From contig OX411551.1 of assembly GCA_948146395.1 (NCBI GenBank), positions 61,218,154 through 61,282,153 on the forward strand: a stretch of DNA of 64,000 bases. Reading direction: 5' to 3'. The notes under the pieces are model-generated. The model saw only the letters and a list, made by a program, of their open reading frames with translations, searched no databases and was not told where the DNA came from. Shown piece after piece: positions 53,259-63,812 of this stretch. The DNA comes from Fragum whitleyi (taxonomy: Eukaryota > Mollusca > Bivalvia > Cardiida > Cardiidae). Each line of letters starts with the position of its first letter. Positions within the stretch are counted from its first letter, which is position 1. The position numbers were made by a program, and so were the translations under genes.

Positions 53259-53429
53259 GCTCATTGAAAGCGGTCCAAGAAAAAAAGAAGAATTCGTTTT
53301 GGTTTTTACCATGGCATCTCTTCCGTGGCGCGTCAATGGAACATAAATATATAACCACGTGCGAAGAAAGATGTCAATGTAAAGGAAATCACGAGAGGAA
53401 AGAAAAGTACAATAAAGAATGATCTCTAA

Positions 53430-53470
53430 AATATCGTAACTGCAGCTTAGATAAACTTCAGTTACGATAC
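53430..53470. repeat. Short hairpin (CTCGTAACTGC family), copy 2
   Basis: tatcgtaactgcagctta / cttcagttacgata stem with a short loop. Confidence 0.6.
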
Positions 53471-54417
53471 AATGGGGATTATTCAAAGACATGTACAGTA
53501 TATTGGCCACTAATTGGCTAACAAATGATCAGTTTCAAAGGTTTCCAGCTATAACCAACTGCAAATCCAATTATAACTAATTATACCAGTCCCCCTGCCT
53601 TCACCACAATTAAGAAGACCATACCAATTGGCACTAATTGTACAAAAATCAAATGAGAAACTATCCGAACAAGGCATTCAAACAACTTGTGGGAGAGTCA
53701 GAAAGATGTTTTATTAACCTGGTCATGATTTCACTGAAATGATCTCCTTAACGGTCACTTTGGTTTGTTTTTTTTTTTTTTTTTTTTTTGTTTTGTTTTT
53801 TTTTAGTTTTGTTATGCCGAAAAGTAATATTTTCTTTCGTATCTGAAATGGGAAATAGTCGAATCGTAATTAGAAACATCATTTGCGGAAAATCTTCAAT
53901 TTACTCCGACCGAAAAAAACTCGGAATGCAAGAATTTGGATGGACTTCAAGGTTACCCCTGATTTCTAAATTAACATTGGTTGGTGGGGTAATTCTTATT
54001 TGATGCTTGTGTGAGCAAAACACCAACAATGTTATATTCTTTAATAATTTGATATCTGATACCCAAAAGCCACCGAAGTTTGCCACCTATAGATTTAATT
54101 TCCGAGTGTTTCTTAGACCGCAATTTTTAAATTTCTCTAAAAGGTGCAGCTTTTGTGACTTTCGTAAAAGAGGGTTCTCTTGATTTTCGACATTTTGCTA
54201 CAAACGCCATATTCTATAGAATACGCCGAATTGAACGAACTTTCTTATAAAGATAAAAGATACTTCATTAAATGATTATAAATATGTTTTAAATGTGGCT
54301 AATGCAAGGTGGCCGTTTAGACGTTCGTTTCAGTGTAAATATACATGCTTTATTAAAACACTATTTGAATATAACGTGGTTCAGCTAAAGTTTGAATGTA
54401 GAAAATATATACGAATA
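53471..54417. other. Spacer, poly-T tract
   Basis: Poly-T with few interruptions at 53768-53804. Short open frames around 53788-54003 show no recognisable motif. Nothing else supported. Confidence 0.35.
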
Positions 54418-54844
54418 TATGTCGTGAAATTGACATTCATCTTGATCAAAACCATTCTAAATCGCTCACTCATCTCTTTATTCATTCCTTCCAATCACTC
54501 ACTCAAACCACCCAAAAACGATCAAAATTGACTAAAAGATAAAATCAATACATGTAACAACGTTTAAAATAAAATATATCTAGAAAAAAAATCGTGATTT
54601 CATTGACATAATTGAAATTGCGATTGTTTTTTGAAGAAAAAGAAAGTTATTTATATACCTTGTATGCATATTTCGTGAATGGAGGTAATAAATATCGCTA
54701 ATTTTGTTCTGGATAATCAAATACGCGATATTGTTTTACCTCGCATTAATTTCACTCAAAAATCACTCCTCCCACTCATTTAATTTCATCCCAAAGTCAT
54801 TCAAAAATCATTCACCTTGTCAATTTCACGATGTTGTAAACTGA
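54418..54844 (+). repeat. FB foldback element
   Basis: The left tip is lost (starts atgtcgtgaaattgacatt). Right end caatttcacgatgttgtaaactg. Core tggaggtaataaatatcgct / gcgatattgttttacctcgc. Confidence 0.83.
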
Positions 54845-54994
54845 ACACAAAGACTTGAAAAACAGTGTAGACTGACAGCCTGCACAGACGTACACAGACA
54901 ACCTGAAAAGGCATTTAGTCTAATCTAACCATTAACTGTCTACTTTCTACTTAGTTGTTATTGGGAAACTTAGTTTAGTTCCGTTTTAGTAATT

Positions 54995-55245
54995 TTATTT
55001 GAGTTCGATTGCAACGAAAGCTTGATTAATAAAGTCAATCTCGAACCCTCAACCCAGGTATTCACGACCCTGAGAAACATGCAGTTGTTTAAACCCTCTG
55101 CTACCCAAATATTGAGCTGGGTGAGCTTGGCCCGGCTTTAAAGTGATTTGCCAATAAACACACATCGGCGACGGTGGGACTCGAACCACAAATCTCCAGT
55201 TCAAGGCGCCTATAAAATTACGTCACCGAGGAATTCGGCAAAAAT
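54995..55245 (-). mobile_element. tRNA-derived SINE, fifth family
   Basis: On the minus strand a tRNA-like head with B box ggttcgagtcccaccgtcgc (about 55185-55165). The body follows with ttattggcaaatcactttaa, gctcacccagctcaatattt and gaatacctgggttgagggtt. Only one copy is visible, so confidence is moderate. Confidence 0.55.
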
Positions 55246-55350
55246 GGAACCACTCTGCTTGAAATGCCCTTAAAGTAGGCAATTGAAAAAAGAAAAAAAA
55301 AACGTAAATTATATTCAGATGGGTAATTCATTAAAAAATGAAAGTTTATG

Positions 55351-56141
55351 TTAAAGGCATGGTCTTACTGCAAAACGGACACAAAACATAAGCAAAGAGG
55401 ACACAGCGGAAGAGCATACTTCCATCCGTTCTCATACGCATTATAAAAATTACCAATGGTAACCAAAATTTGCGCCAATGGAACAGAACATAGCGCATGT
55501 GTAAAATAAATAACACGAATGCTTAGTGGATGTCTATCGAAATCTTAGGGGATAAGAACGGATGTCATCTCCGACGGGGTTACCGGATGTGAATGTGACG
55601 TTTTCAAATAGCAGAGAGAGTGGAAGCATAGCGCATTGGACGTATGCATCACGTACGCGGAACGGAAACATAGAGGATATACGGCGGACCATTGAATTTT
55701 ACGCGATGCATACGCTTTCGTACCTACATTTCTGAGTTACTACCTTTACATATAATTTCTGTATACCTTATAACTCTGGCCTATGTACGTTTTCGTTTAT
55801 GGCGAATGGGTGTCCCGAGGATACATAAAGGATGCTTTGGAGATACAGCGGAAGAATAACGGATGGTATCGGAAATAGCACGGAAGTTTCTCGAACTGTT
55901 GCCCGTGGGCGCGTTTAAAGCGTACATAGCGGAGGGTTTGTCCGCTCTACAGGTATTGTACAGCTGAAAACTTTCAGCGCCGATGAAATCACAATGGACG
56001 GACGCTATACGGATGAGCGTATGCATATCATATTTATAGAGTACATGACAGATGCTTAGCGTCTTTTCTTAGGTTATTAAGATTTTCGTACGTTTTAAAT
56101 ACTCAATGCATCCGCAAGTGCAGTGGGACCGGGCCTTTATA
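55351..56141. repeat. Non-autonomous DNA element with AAAGGC..GGTC..ACTGC ends
   Basis: Left end ttaaaggcatggtcttactg; right end cagtgggaccgggcctttat, roughly 70% complementary over ~25 bp. The interior is distinctly richer in CpG and in cgga/acgg motifs (for example acgcggaacggaa, gcggagggtttgtccgc) than its surroundings. The longest internal frame on the minus strand (about 81 codons) shows no transposase motif. Confidence 0.6.
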
Positions 56142-57314
56142 GCTCTAGTTACAGGTGGATAATTGAAATTTACAGAATTGTAGAAACTACATTACGACAG
56201 ACTTTTTTAAGAAGCTCCTAACTACTACTTGGTTTCGTTTTCAGTTAAAGGGTTGTGGGTGACAGCCCAGAAAAAACGATATATGAAACGCCGACAGCGT
56301 TAGGGTTAGACAAGCCAAAGATTGGATCATAAATTTTCATTTAGGGAGTTTTTTTCGGGATTAAAACCGCTAACGCAGATGTATTTTCGACTCTTCGATG
56401 AGACAAACATGGTTTCTAGCTTAATTCTGTAAGACTGTTTGGACTTGTTTATAGTCTTGAAAACAACACAAATAGAACCATAACAAACACGTCTACTCGT
56501 TTTCATTGAAACAAAATAAACCGTTAAGAAAATCGTAATGTTTAACCCTTTCCTGTTTTACAAAATTTTGGACCTGTCCAAATTCAAAGGTTTTGCAGAC
56601 GAAAATTTAAAGTGGGTTTAATTTGAAGAATAACCATTCAGTAGGGTAGAAAATAGTGTGGAAAAAGAAGAAATTGCTTGTCAGAAGCAATTTCTTCCTT
56701 TTTCACAATGTTTCTCAATTATAAAATCACACGCACGTAAAAAGCAGGGATTAAACAGCAAAGGGCTAAGAAGAATTAGTCGGAAAGGTTCGAGCTCAAC
56801 ATCGTCAGCATGAGAGCTAAACTCCGAGATTATTTTTACACTTGTGTTAAGCGAACAATTAGGGTACCACAAAAAACGGCTGCTTATGGGAATGGGCTCT
56901 TTTATAGAATATTGAGTGTTCTTATTGAGACCGTTCTAATAGGTTCTTATGCCGTAAGATGTATTATTAAACATTTTTAAGTTAAAAAATGTCTGCATTT
57001 CAGAATTTTTATTTACGGTAAAGGAACTTTTTTTTTATAATAGTCGCTGAATTAATTTGGTCGCCTAATAGAGGTAGTCGCTCGGGCAATGTCGACTGTA
57101 ATTGTTATCGCTCATTCACAATTAATTAATTCCAATGCGCTCTTGATTAAGCATCGAAACATCTTCAAAATTTAAAAGCAATTTCACTGGGTTTATATCG
57201 GAAATTCATAATGTCTGAATTTATGAAATATCCACACATATAATAGTTCATACAACAACAGCCAAAAAAATGGTGCCAGAATGTAAAGAAAAAAGTTGTC
57301 TTTGTAATTTTCAA
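56142..57314. other. AT-rich spacer
   Basis: A small hairpin, agaaattgcttgtcagaagcaatttcttc, lies at 56667-56698. No gene or other repeat family recognised. Confidence 0.4.
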
Positions 57315-57358
57315 AACCTCGTAACTATAGCTCTACTCAAGCTACAGTTACGAGGTTC
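57315..57358. repeat. Short hairpin (CTCGTAACT family), copy 3
   Basis: acctcgtaactatagctcta / ctcaagctacagttacgaggt, a near-perfect ~18-bp stem. Confidence 0.65.
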
Positions 57359-57679
57359 AAGAAATACATCGACAAAATGGTCTTTTTGAAACGAAAATTA
57401 CATGGGTCGCCAAAAGACAAAATGCTACTTTTCTTATTATATACTAGGGTGTTAAATTCAAAATATTCGTTAAAAAACGATTCTTTTAGAAATTCTAACC
57501 CTCTTTTAACCAGTTTTTTTTTTTTTGTTTTTTTTTTTAAACTTATTTTTATCTAAAGTTGTATGAATATAATGACAGCACAACGAAGAAACAGCTTTCA
57601 AAATCAAACTTATCTGTAAAACGAAATTTGAGTGCGCGTTTGACATTCTAGCAAATTCAAGGTAACATCATATATTTAT

Positions 57680-57800
57680 ATGTGTGACCCGTCACGCAAA
57701 AAGGGACCATCTGTGTAGTACGCAAAAAGTTGCGGGTTGCGCTGACAGACTAGCATAGAAACATTTTTCATCATTTTTATGTCTACATCCTACTATAAAC
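57680..57800. repeat. MITE with TGTGACCCGT end, truncated copy
   Basis: tatgtgtgacccgtcacgca, aaaagggaccatctgtgtag and gtacgcaaaaagttgcgggt mark the left half only. Confidence 0.65.
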
Positions 57801-58129
57801 GCCTCTGGTGGACCTATACATGTCGATTTAGGTTCAAATCACATTGAATACTGGTAACAAATGGTTACTTACATTACTTTGAAAGTCACGAAAAATTAAA
57901 TTGAACACGAGTCTCAGTAAATACCCCACCGTACATATGTTGAGATCACTTCAATGCTTTATGCTTGAAATGAATGCGATCTACACTGTTATAATTTCAT
58001 GCTTTTAGAAACCGTACTTTTATTGAGGAAAATTGATTTTTTAAAAGAGACTTTAATGAGCAAGCTAAAGGGTCCTTTTAAAACTCAGAGGTCATTTCAA
58101 AACCACATATTAATTATAATTATAAAAAC

Positions 58130-59350
58130 ATGTTTTGTCAACAAGTTCCTACCGTTGTCGCAATAATTTGATTCTAACTGGAAGGAAAAAACAGTGAGGC
58201 TGTCATCTTCAAAATAAGATGTGTTAATACTTTACATCTGAACATAGTTATCGAAAATCTGAATTTTTAGCAAATGTGTTTTTGCTATAGGAAAAACAAA
58301 TCATCGTATTCTCATACGTATTATTAAAGTACATGTATTTATAATTGACACAGATTGCCATCTCGACTGCCAAACTGGATTTCACTGTTAGATCATTTCT
58401 TCTCTTACTTGCTCAGGCAGCAGACCAATAGCATAATATTTTCACATGAAGGTGATTGTAGTCATGTAAGATTTAAATTGATTAGTTTATCTCAAGAAAA
58501 CATTTTACTTGTATATTCAAATGATTACAAAAGACATATACACCTTTATTTTCACTACTAATCAAGCAGTTTGTCTATTTGGAAGCCATCTTGACAACTA
58601 TACTTTATTCTTATCTTCATTCAAGGTGTTCATTACACCAGAAAAATTCAATTTAGCATATTGACAAGTAAATTAAGCAAAAAAAATTAGATGAATTGTT
58701 AAATCTTAGTAGCAAGTACATGTATGTTTTAGTGGTCTTGGCTGTCACCTCGACTTTTTTCAAACTATTCTATGGTGGAAATGCACTATCACCCAGATTC
58801 TTGAAAGGCTTTGATTTAGCTAAAGAAAAAATAGTTTACTGCAAATATACTTTGCAGACTTTAAGCATGAAAAAAATCTTGTGTTTCCTGGCTGTCATCT
58901 TCAAATTGAGGATTTTCTTAACACTAGATGAGAGGTGTAACTAGTCAAATAGTTTGAGGCTATAAACAAGCTTACAAAAGTTTATTAAGAAAACTCTATA
59001 ACACATTTATAATATTCTTATATTTCGCAGGGCTCGAGAATTACTTTAAAAATATTCTATAATTCGATCTAGCTGCCATCTTAATTGCCATACTAATAAC
59101 TAATGTCATATTATGCTTTTATTTTGTTACATAGCTTCAGGTCAACATCTTAACAATAAAATCACCACTCAATTCGGTTTCTTAGTTCAAAGAGGGTCAT
59201 ATACGGAGCCGTTGGCTTGATTTTTCCTAGTCCCGGCTGTCATCTCGATTTTTTCAGAATGCTCAACGATGACAAGATGTCATCAACCAGATTCTGGTTG
59301 GGGAAGGCATTGGCTACAAGAATCAGTCAAGAAAAAAACTTTGAACCCTA
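58130..59350. repeat. Degenerate tandem repeat (GGCTGTCATCTCGA units)
   Basis: The phrase (g)gctgtcatcttc/gctgtcacctcgac/gccatctcgactgcc/ctgccatcttaattgcc recurs at about 58200, 58357, 58585, 58740, 58888, 59070 and 59227, i.e. about every 150-200 bp. Associated phrases are ttcaaactattc, accagattcttgaaaggctt and aagaaaaaa. Open frames here are short and lack motifs. Confidence 0.6.
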
Positions 59351-59439
59351 CTTCCAGGTTCAGCTAAAATATGCCATATTTCTGCCGGACTAGAAGGACC
59401 AATCCACATTGTAGTGAAATTATCTTAACATGTGCACTC

Positions 59440-59525
59440 TGGTTGAACTGTAATAGAACCAATCTCTATCTTAAACATTTTTACGGAGTTCAGAGATGGT
59501 CCCTTTTCGCGTGATAGGTCACACA
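59440..59525. repeat. MITE with TGTGACCCGT end, right-part fragment
   Basis: agaaccaatctctatcttaa, then cagagatggtcccttttcgcgtgataggtcacac, matching the right part of 60991-61254. Confidence 0.65.
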
Positions 59526-59590
59526 TGTAACTCAAAGTTTCCTCAGACAATCCTCTATACAAACTCTTCGAACAGAATTGTTATTCTACC

Positions 59591-59752
59591 TTAAGGTAGT
59601 GGACCCGTAAAAGTTCCACATGGTTTCGGAAGTCGTATTTTTTAAGAATATTAACCGAGGTTTCTTAACAAATTCATTGGAAACTCTATGTTAACATAGT
59701 GAAATATCAAGAGGTTCAAAATGCTGCTGAATTATTACGGATTCGCGGTTTT
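59591..59752. repeat. MITE, AAGGTAGTGGACCCGTAA family, copy 3
   Basis: ttaaggtagtggacccgtaa at the left. The right end attattacggattcgcggtttt is diverged. Middle aaccgaggtttcttaacaaa. Confidence 0.7.
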
Positions 59753-60288
59753 AATAGGTATAAGGTTCTAAATCAATTTTTCACAATGCATTTTGTTGTT
59801 GTTGTTACGGAAACACCACGAATGATATGACTTATTTGGTTATCACAGTTTAATTGGTTATTCAAATTTTAAGATAAGTTTTGTTTTGTCTTTCAAGAAA
59901 CGTATCTTGCGCTCTCATTGCTTGAATAATTTGTTTCATCTCCATAATGAAAATGACAAAAAAAGATATTTTTTTTAACAATTGCTCAATGTCTTTTTAA
60001 ATTGTTTCCCATTAATGGTTGTAAGATAAGTAGTAGGCCCTATGCGAAAAGTGGGATTAGCAGCCGGTGGCTTGGATGAAATGTTGTGGTTTAACTAATT
60101 TGAGATAAGACTGGAGACAATCGGTCGGTGAATCAGCCACCTCGATATTACTGCAATGATGAAAGAGGCATTTAATCTCATACAAACAAGCAACCATAAC
60201 AGATTATTTTCGTTGTTGTTTTGTTTTCAACTTCTTCGCTTCGAATATTCATAAGCATGACTAGGTCTTTGGTTCTCACCCTAGGTAT
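59753..60288. other. Spacer, nothing recognised
   Basis: Contains short (GTT)n and poly-A tracts. gaatcagccacctcgatattactgcaa near 60132 may be a SINE-tail fragment, but it is too short to call. Confidence 0.3.
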
Positions 60289-60547
60289 ACAGTTAACTAC
60301 ACCGTGAATTTGACAAGATGGATGATTTTGGAATGATTTAGGAATGAAATTGAATGAATGTCTGGAGCGAATTTTGTTTCAATTATGTACGTGAAATCAT
60401 GGGGTTTATCTACCGATTTTTCGTTTGAATGTAGTTGTTAATTTTATCATTTTAGTGGTTAGGGGGCGTTTTTAAATGGTTTAAGTGAGTGTTTTGAGAA
60501 TGGTTTTGATTGGAATGACAGTCAATTTCACGATGTTACTAAGTGTA
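60289..60547 (-). repeat. FB foldback element, internally deleted
   Basis: acagttaactacaccgtgaa to caatttcacgatgttactaagtgt, only 259 bp. gaatgtctggagcgaatttt jumps to gtttcaattatgtacgtgaaa, removing the GGGAGGTAAT core. Confidence 0.82.
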
Positions 60548-60990
60548 CATACAGATTCCTATTACGTTTGTGTGCCTCCTAAAAATACAGCTTTAAATAA
60601 GCTGTAGTTACCCGGCTAGAAAATATACTGTCGATAATCAAATGTTTTGAGCTAATTACCGTTTTGTTTCAAGTTGCGAAAGTACAATTGACTTCGGAAC
60701 GCATTTGTCATATAGAAATACCTTACAAAATATAACATTAAATAAATTAGTTTCGAAAATTGAATTTGAAGGGAAGGAGGCTATTGGGAAATTATCTTCT
60801 CGAAAATTAAGCCATAAAATTTGTAAAATCAACAAATTAAAACTTTCTTTGACGTTCTAAATGTCAAAGACTTCTTATGTTGATTTTTTTAAACAAGCAG
60901 GTTATAAAAATTGCCCTTAAATATAAGGAATACGTTTGTGACACTTAACTCAAAAAATGACCATCTGTGATCTGATAAAATCATCATTTT

Positions 60991-61254
60991 GAGACCCGTC
61001 ACGCGAAATGGACCACCTTGGAAGAGCGCAAAGTGTCGATCCTAGTCAGACTGCGCGGACTTCGCGGACTGCGCAGACTGACTAGGGTCGAAACTTTTCG
61101 CACTTATTTTCTGAATCTAGAATAATAAATCTACCTTCCTGTCAAAGAATTTTTGAAACGCGACCTCTGTTTGGTTGGTATTAGAACCAATCTCTATTGC
61201 GCATATATAATGTACAGATTTCCCAGATGGTCCTTTTTCGTGTGACGGGTCACA
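60991..61254. repeat. MITE with TGTGACCCGT ends, best copy
   Basis: gagacccgtcacgcgaaatg at the left, ttttcgtgtgacgggtcaca at the right. An inner inverted pair, gcgcaaagtgtcgatcctag / ctagggtcgaaacttttcgc, flanks a GCGGACTTCGCGGACTGCGC stretch. Confidence 0.8.
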
Positions 61255-61349
61255 TTTATATGCATTCGGTTTCAAACCATTGTTTCGAAGATTTCGCGAA
61301 ATTAAAGGTGTTGTTTGTATTATGAGGTTTAGGACCACTTTCAACATGG

Positions 61350-61813
61350 TTGCAGTTCATTCGGAACATCAAACGGCCATTTCCGTAAACTGCAACAGAC
61401 CTCGGATGTATATTAGGCGGATAGGTATGTAACAAGATTGTACATTTTGTTAGGCGGAAAAAGTGTCAGAAAAACAACGGGCGTTATCTTTAGATTTACT
61501 GTATATCTATTACAGCAAAGGCTGAAAAATCTTAATTTTTGAGAATGACGAATTATTCTCAAAAATTAAGATTTTTCAGCCGTTTTTTTAGAATCTAAAT
61601 TTATACAAGGATACGATGATTTCATGTCAGTGACTTAAACGACTATCGTTGGCGACGTCGAATGTTTTCACTCAAAGTTTCAAGGGCTAACGCCATTTTA
61701 ACTGATGGCATCGAGTTTTTCCAAGGTTTTCCCGTAATCTTTAAAGATAGTCCGTCTATGTACATCCGAGGTTGATCGTGAGATTTGCCGAGTGGTGTTC
61801 CGAATGGGTTGCA
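61350..61813. repeat. TIR element with inner perfect 27-bp hairpin
   Basis: Left end ttgcagttcattcggaacat and cctcggatgta. The right end carries the complements tacatccgagg and gtgttccgaatgggttgcag. Near the middle, 61520-61546 is the exact reverse complement of 61555-61581. Confidence 0.75.
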
Positions 61814-61970
61814 GTTATATTATGGCGGCTGGCACACCTATCTGTGGTTTCCTGTGTTTCTCACACCATTTAAACCACAACATTTCATCCGAGCCACAAG
61901 ATGCTCATTTCACTTGACGTACTACCTACATGTATCATACACCGATTGGTGGGTGGCAAATTACTCGTGT

Positions 61971-62158
61971 TACAATTAGTTATATCGTGAAATTGACACT
62001 CGCCTTATTCAAAATCGTCCTAATCGCTCAAAGAGCGTTTTATTTATTCATCCCAAACACACACTTAAACCATTCAAAAACGCTCCAAAATCATTAAAAA
62101 AAGATAAGATCAAAAACTACTTTCAAAGAAAAAATAACATTGGGTGCAGTCGTGATTT
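61971..62158 (+). repeat. FB foldback element, left-part fragment
   Basis: acaattagttatatcgtgaa, aaagagcgttttatttattc and caaacacacacttaaacc. It is cut at about 62158, where the next FB copy starts. Confidence 0.75.
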
Positions 62159-62160
62159 GG

Positions 62161-62562
62161 TACAGTTTCCAGCATTGTGAAGTTGACACACAACGCAATC
62201 AAAACCATTCTAAATCACACACTCAGTCCACCACCCTTTCATTTCTAACACTCACTCAAACGCTCAAAAATCACTTAAAAAGCGAAGATCAAGAACTACA
62301 TTCCAAATAAATGTATTTAGAAAAAACGCGATTTCAATGGAATTATTGAAATTGTAGGTGTGTGATTGGTTCTTTAAGAAATTAGAAGCTACTTATAGTA
62401 TTTGAATACATATTTTATTATTAAGGGAGGTTATAATTAAGCAATGTTGGATTACCCCCCTTTAATTTCACCCAAAAAATCTCCCATCGTACCCATTCAA
62501 TTTTATTCCCAAATAATTCCAAAATCATTCACCTTGTCAATTTCACGATATTGTTCTCTCTA
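62161..62562 (+). repeat. FB foldback element with decayed core
   Basis: tacagtttccagcattgtgaag to caatttcacgatattgttctc. The core is shortened to aagggaggttataattaagc / aatgttggattacccccc. Confidence 0.82.
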
Positions 62563-63469
62563 TGGGAACTTCCAAAAAGATCACAACAAATTTTATTTCA
62601 ATACATTTCAACTGATACTCAAAATATTATTAAGATTTAACAAAGTTTTTAGGACGATTTATCTTATTAAATCTTTTGGATCATACTGTACTACCAAAAT
62701 GTCGTTAAACCGTATTCAATATATAGATACTATATTTTGGTCGCCCTATAATTATATGGATTTTTTTATATCTTTATATCTGGATGCTATTCATATAAAA
62801 CAATGAATGATATTTCTTTGCAAATGGGCAAAATGAATTATTTATAAACGTGAAGGTGAATGTGTCTTTTAAAGAAATAAATAAAAAAAAAACAGACCAC
62901 ATCTATAGATATTCTGCAGGTCTAATTAATTCATAAAAGATTCCAGCCCAAGGTTGTGAATTCCCTAGAGACTCGAATTTCAAATAATTAGCAAGTCGAT
63001 AAAAATCTATGTACAATAATTAAACTTTCATCAGAGATGACAAATTTTCTATATGCTTGGGTTGGTCCAGAATTTCGCAGATAATTCAGTGTCTTTCATA
63101 TTTTCGATAGTTTAACTTTTAAAGAGGGGATTTCAAGCAGATTGTTATATACGGGTTGGTAAAATACAAGATCGCATGGCAAAGAGCTTTTTTGGACTCT
63201 GCAGAAAAGAATGTATATTTTTATGTTATAACCTGTTGAAAAAAAAGTAATTTTACACGGGTGTTGTTACATTAGTGGAATAACTTAACAGATCAGTGAA
63301 ATTATAAAAAACTTATACTCTGCTACTGTGCATTTCATCCTATCTGACGTCATCTATGCGGGGCGAAATAAGTGACGTCACAATGAACGTTGCATAGAAA
63401 TCACGCGCAAAATGACGCGCTTTACGGAAATATGTCCTAGAAAATTCACATTTTGTCTCATTTTTGCAT
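62563..63469. other. AT-rich spacer
   Basis: No gene seen; short frames lack motifs. A CpG-bearing patch with two gacgtca motifs lies at 63348-63380. Confidence 0.35.
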
Positions 63470-63620
63470 TAAAGAAATAGAATAATCGTTTGTTTTTCGT
63501 GTAAGATCGATTAATATTTCATTTCGCCACTCGTGAAAATATAGCTTTTGTTGTTTACTCAATGAAATATAAATCGATCTTACATTGAAACCAACGATTA
63601 TCCTCTATATAATGCATTTG
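63470..63620. repeat. Inverted-repeat element (AATAATCGTTTG / CAACGATTATCC)
   Basis: Left arm aataatcgtttgtttttcgt, gtaagatcgattaatatttc; right arm gaaatataaatcgatcttac, aaccaacgattatcc. Spacer about 35 bp. GATGACGTCA-type sequence lies outside each arm, so the full element may be longer. Confidence 0.65.
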
Positions 63621-63812
63621 ATGACGTCAATTCGCAAATGGTGTTATATGTTTTGCGGAATAACTTGAATCACGTTTTTTTGGAGTTTAAAAACAAACTG
63701 TTCCGCAAAATCTCGAAATGTTCCGCGACAATTGTACATCTATAGGCAATTCTATTTGTAAACTTGCCAATTCCCTACGAAAATAAGGCTATCATTCCTT
63801 AGATATTATTTG

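Noticed and set aside
53788..54003. 71-codon plus-strand frame after the poly-T tract
   Set aside because: No homology or splice context recognised; it starts in low-complexity sequence.
34927..54844. Regularly occurring repeats that could suggest a CRISPR-like array
   Set aside because: Copies are ~430 bp, occur in both orientations and at irregular spacing, and the context is a eukaryotic genome; they are dispersed foldback elements.
55781..56026. 81-codon minus-strand frame in the CpG-richer element
   Set aside because: No domain or transposase motif, and its length is expected in a locally GC-richer segment.
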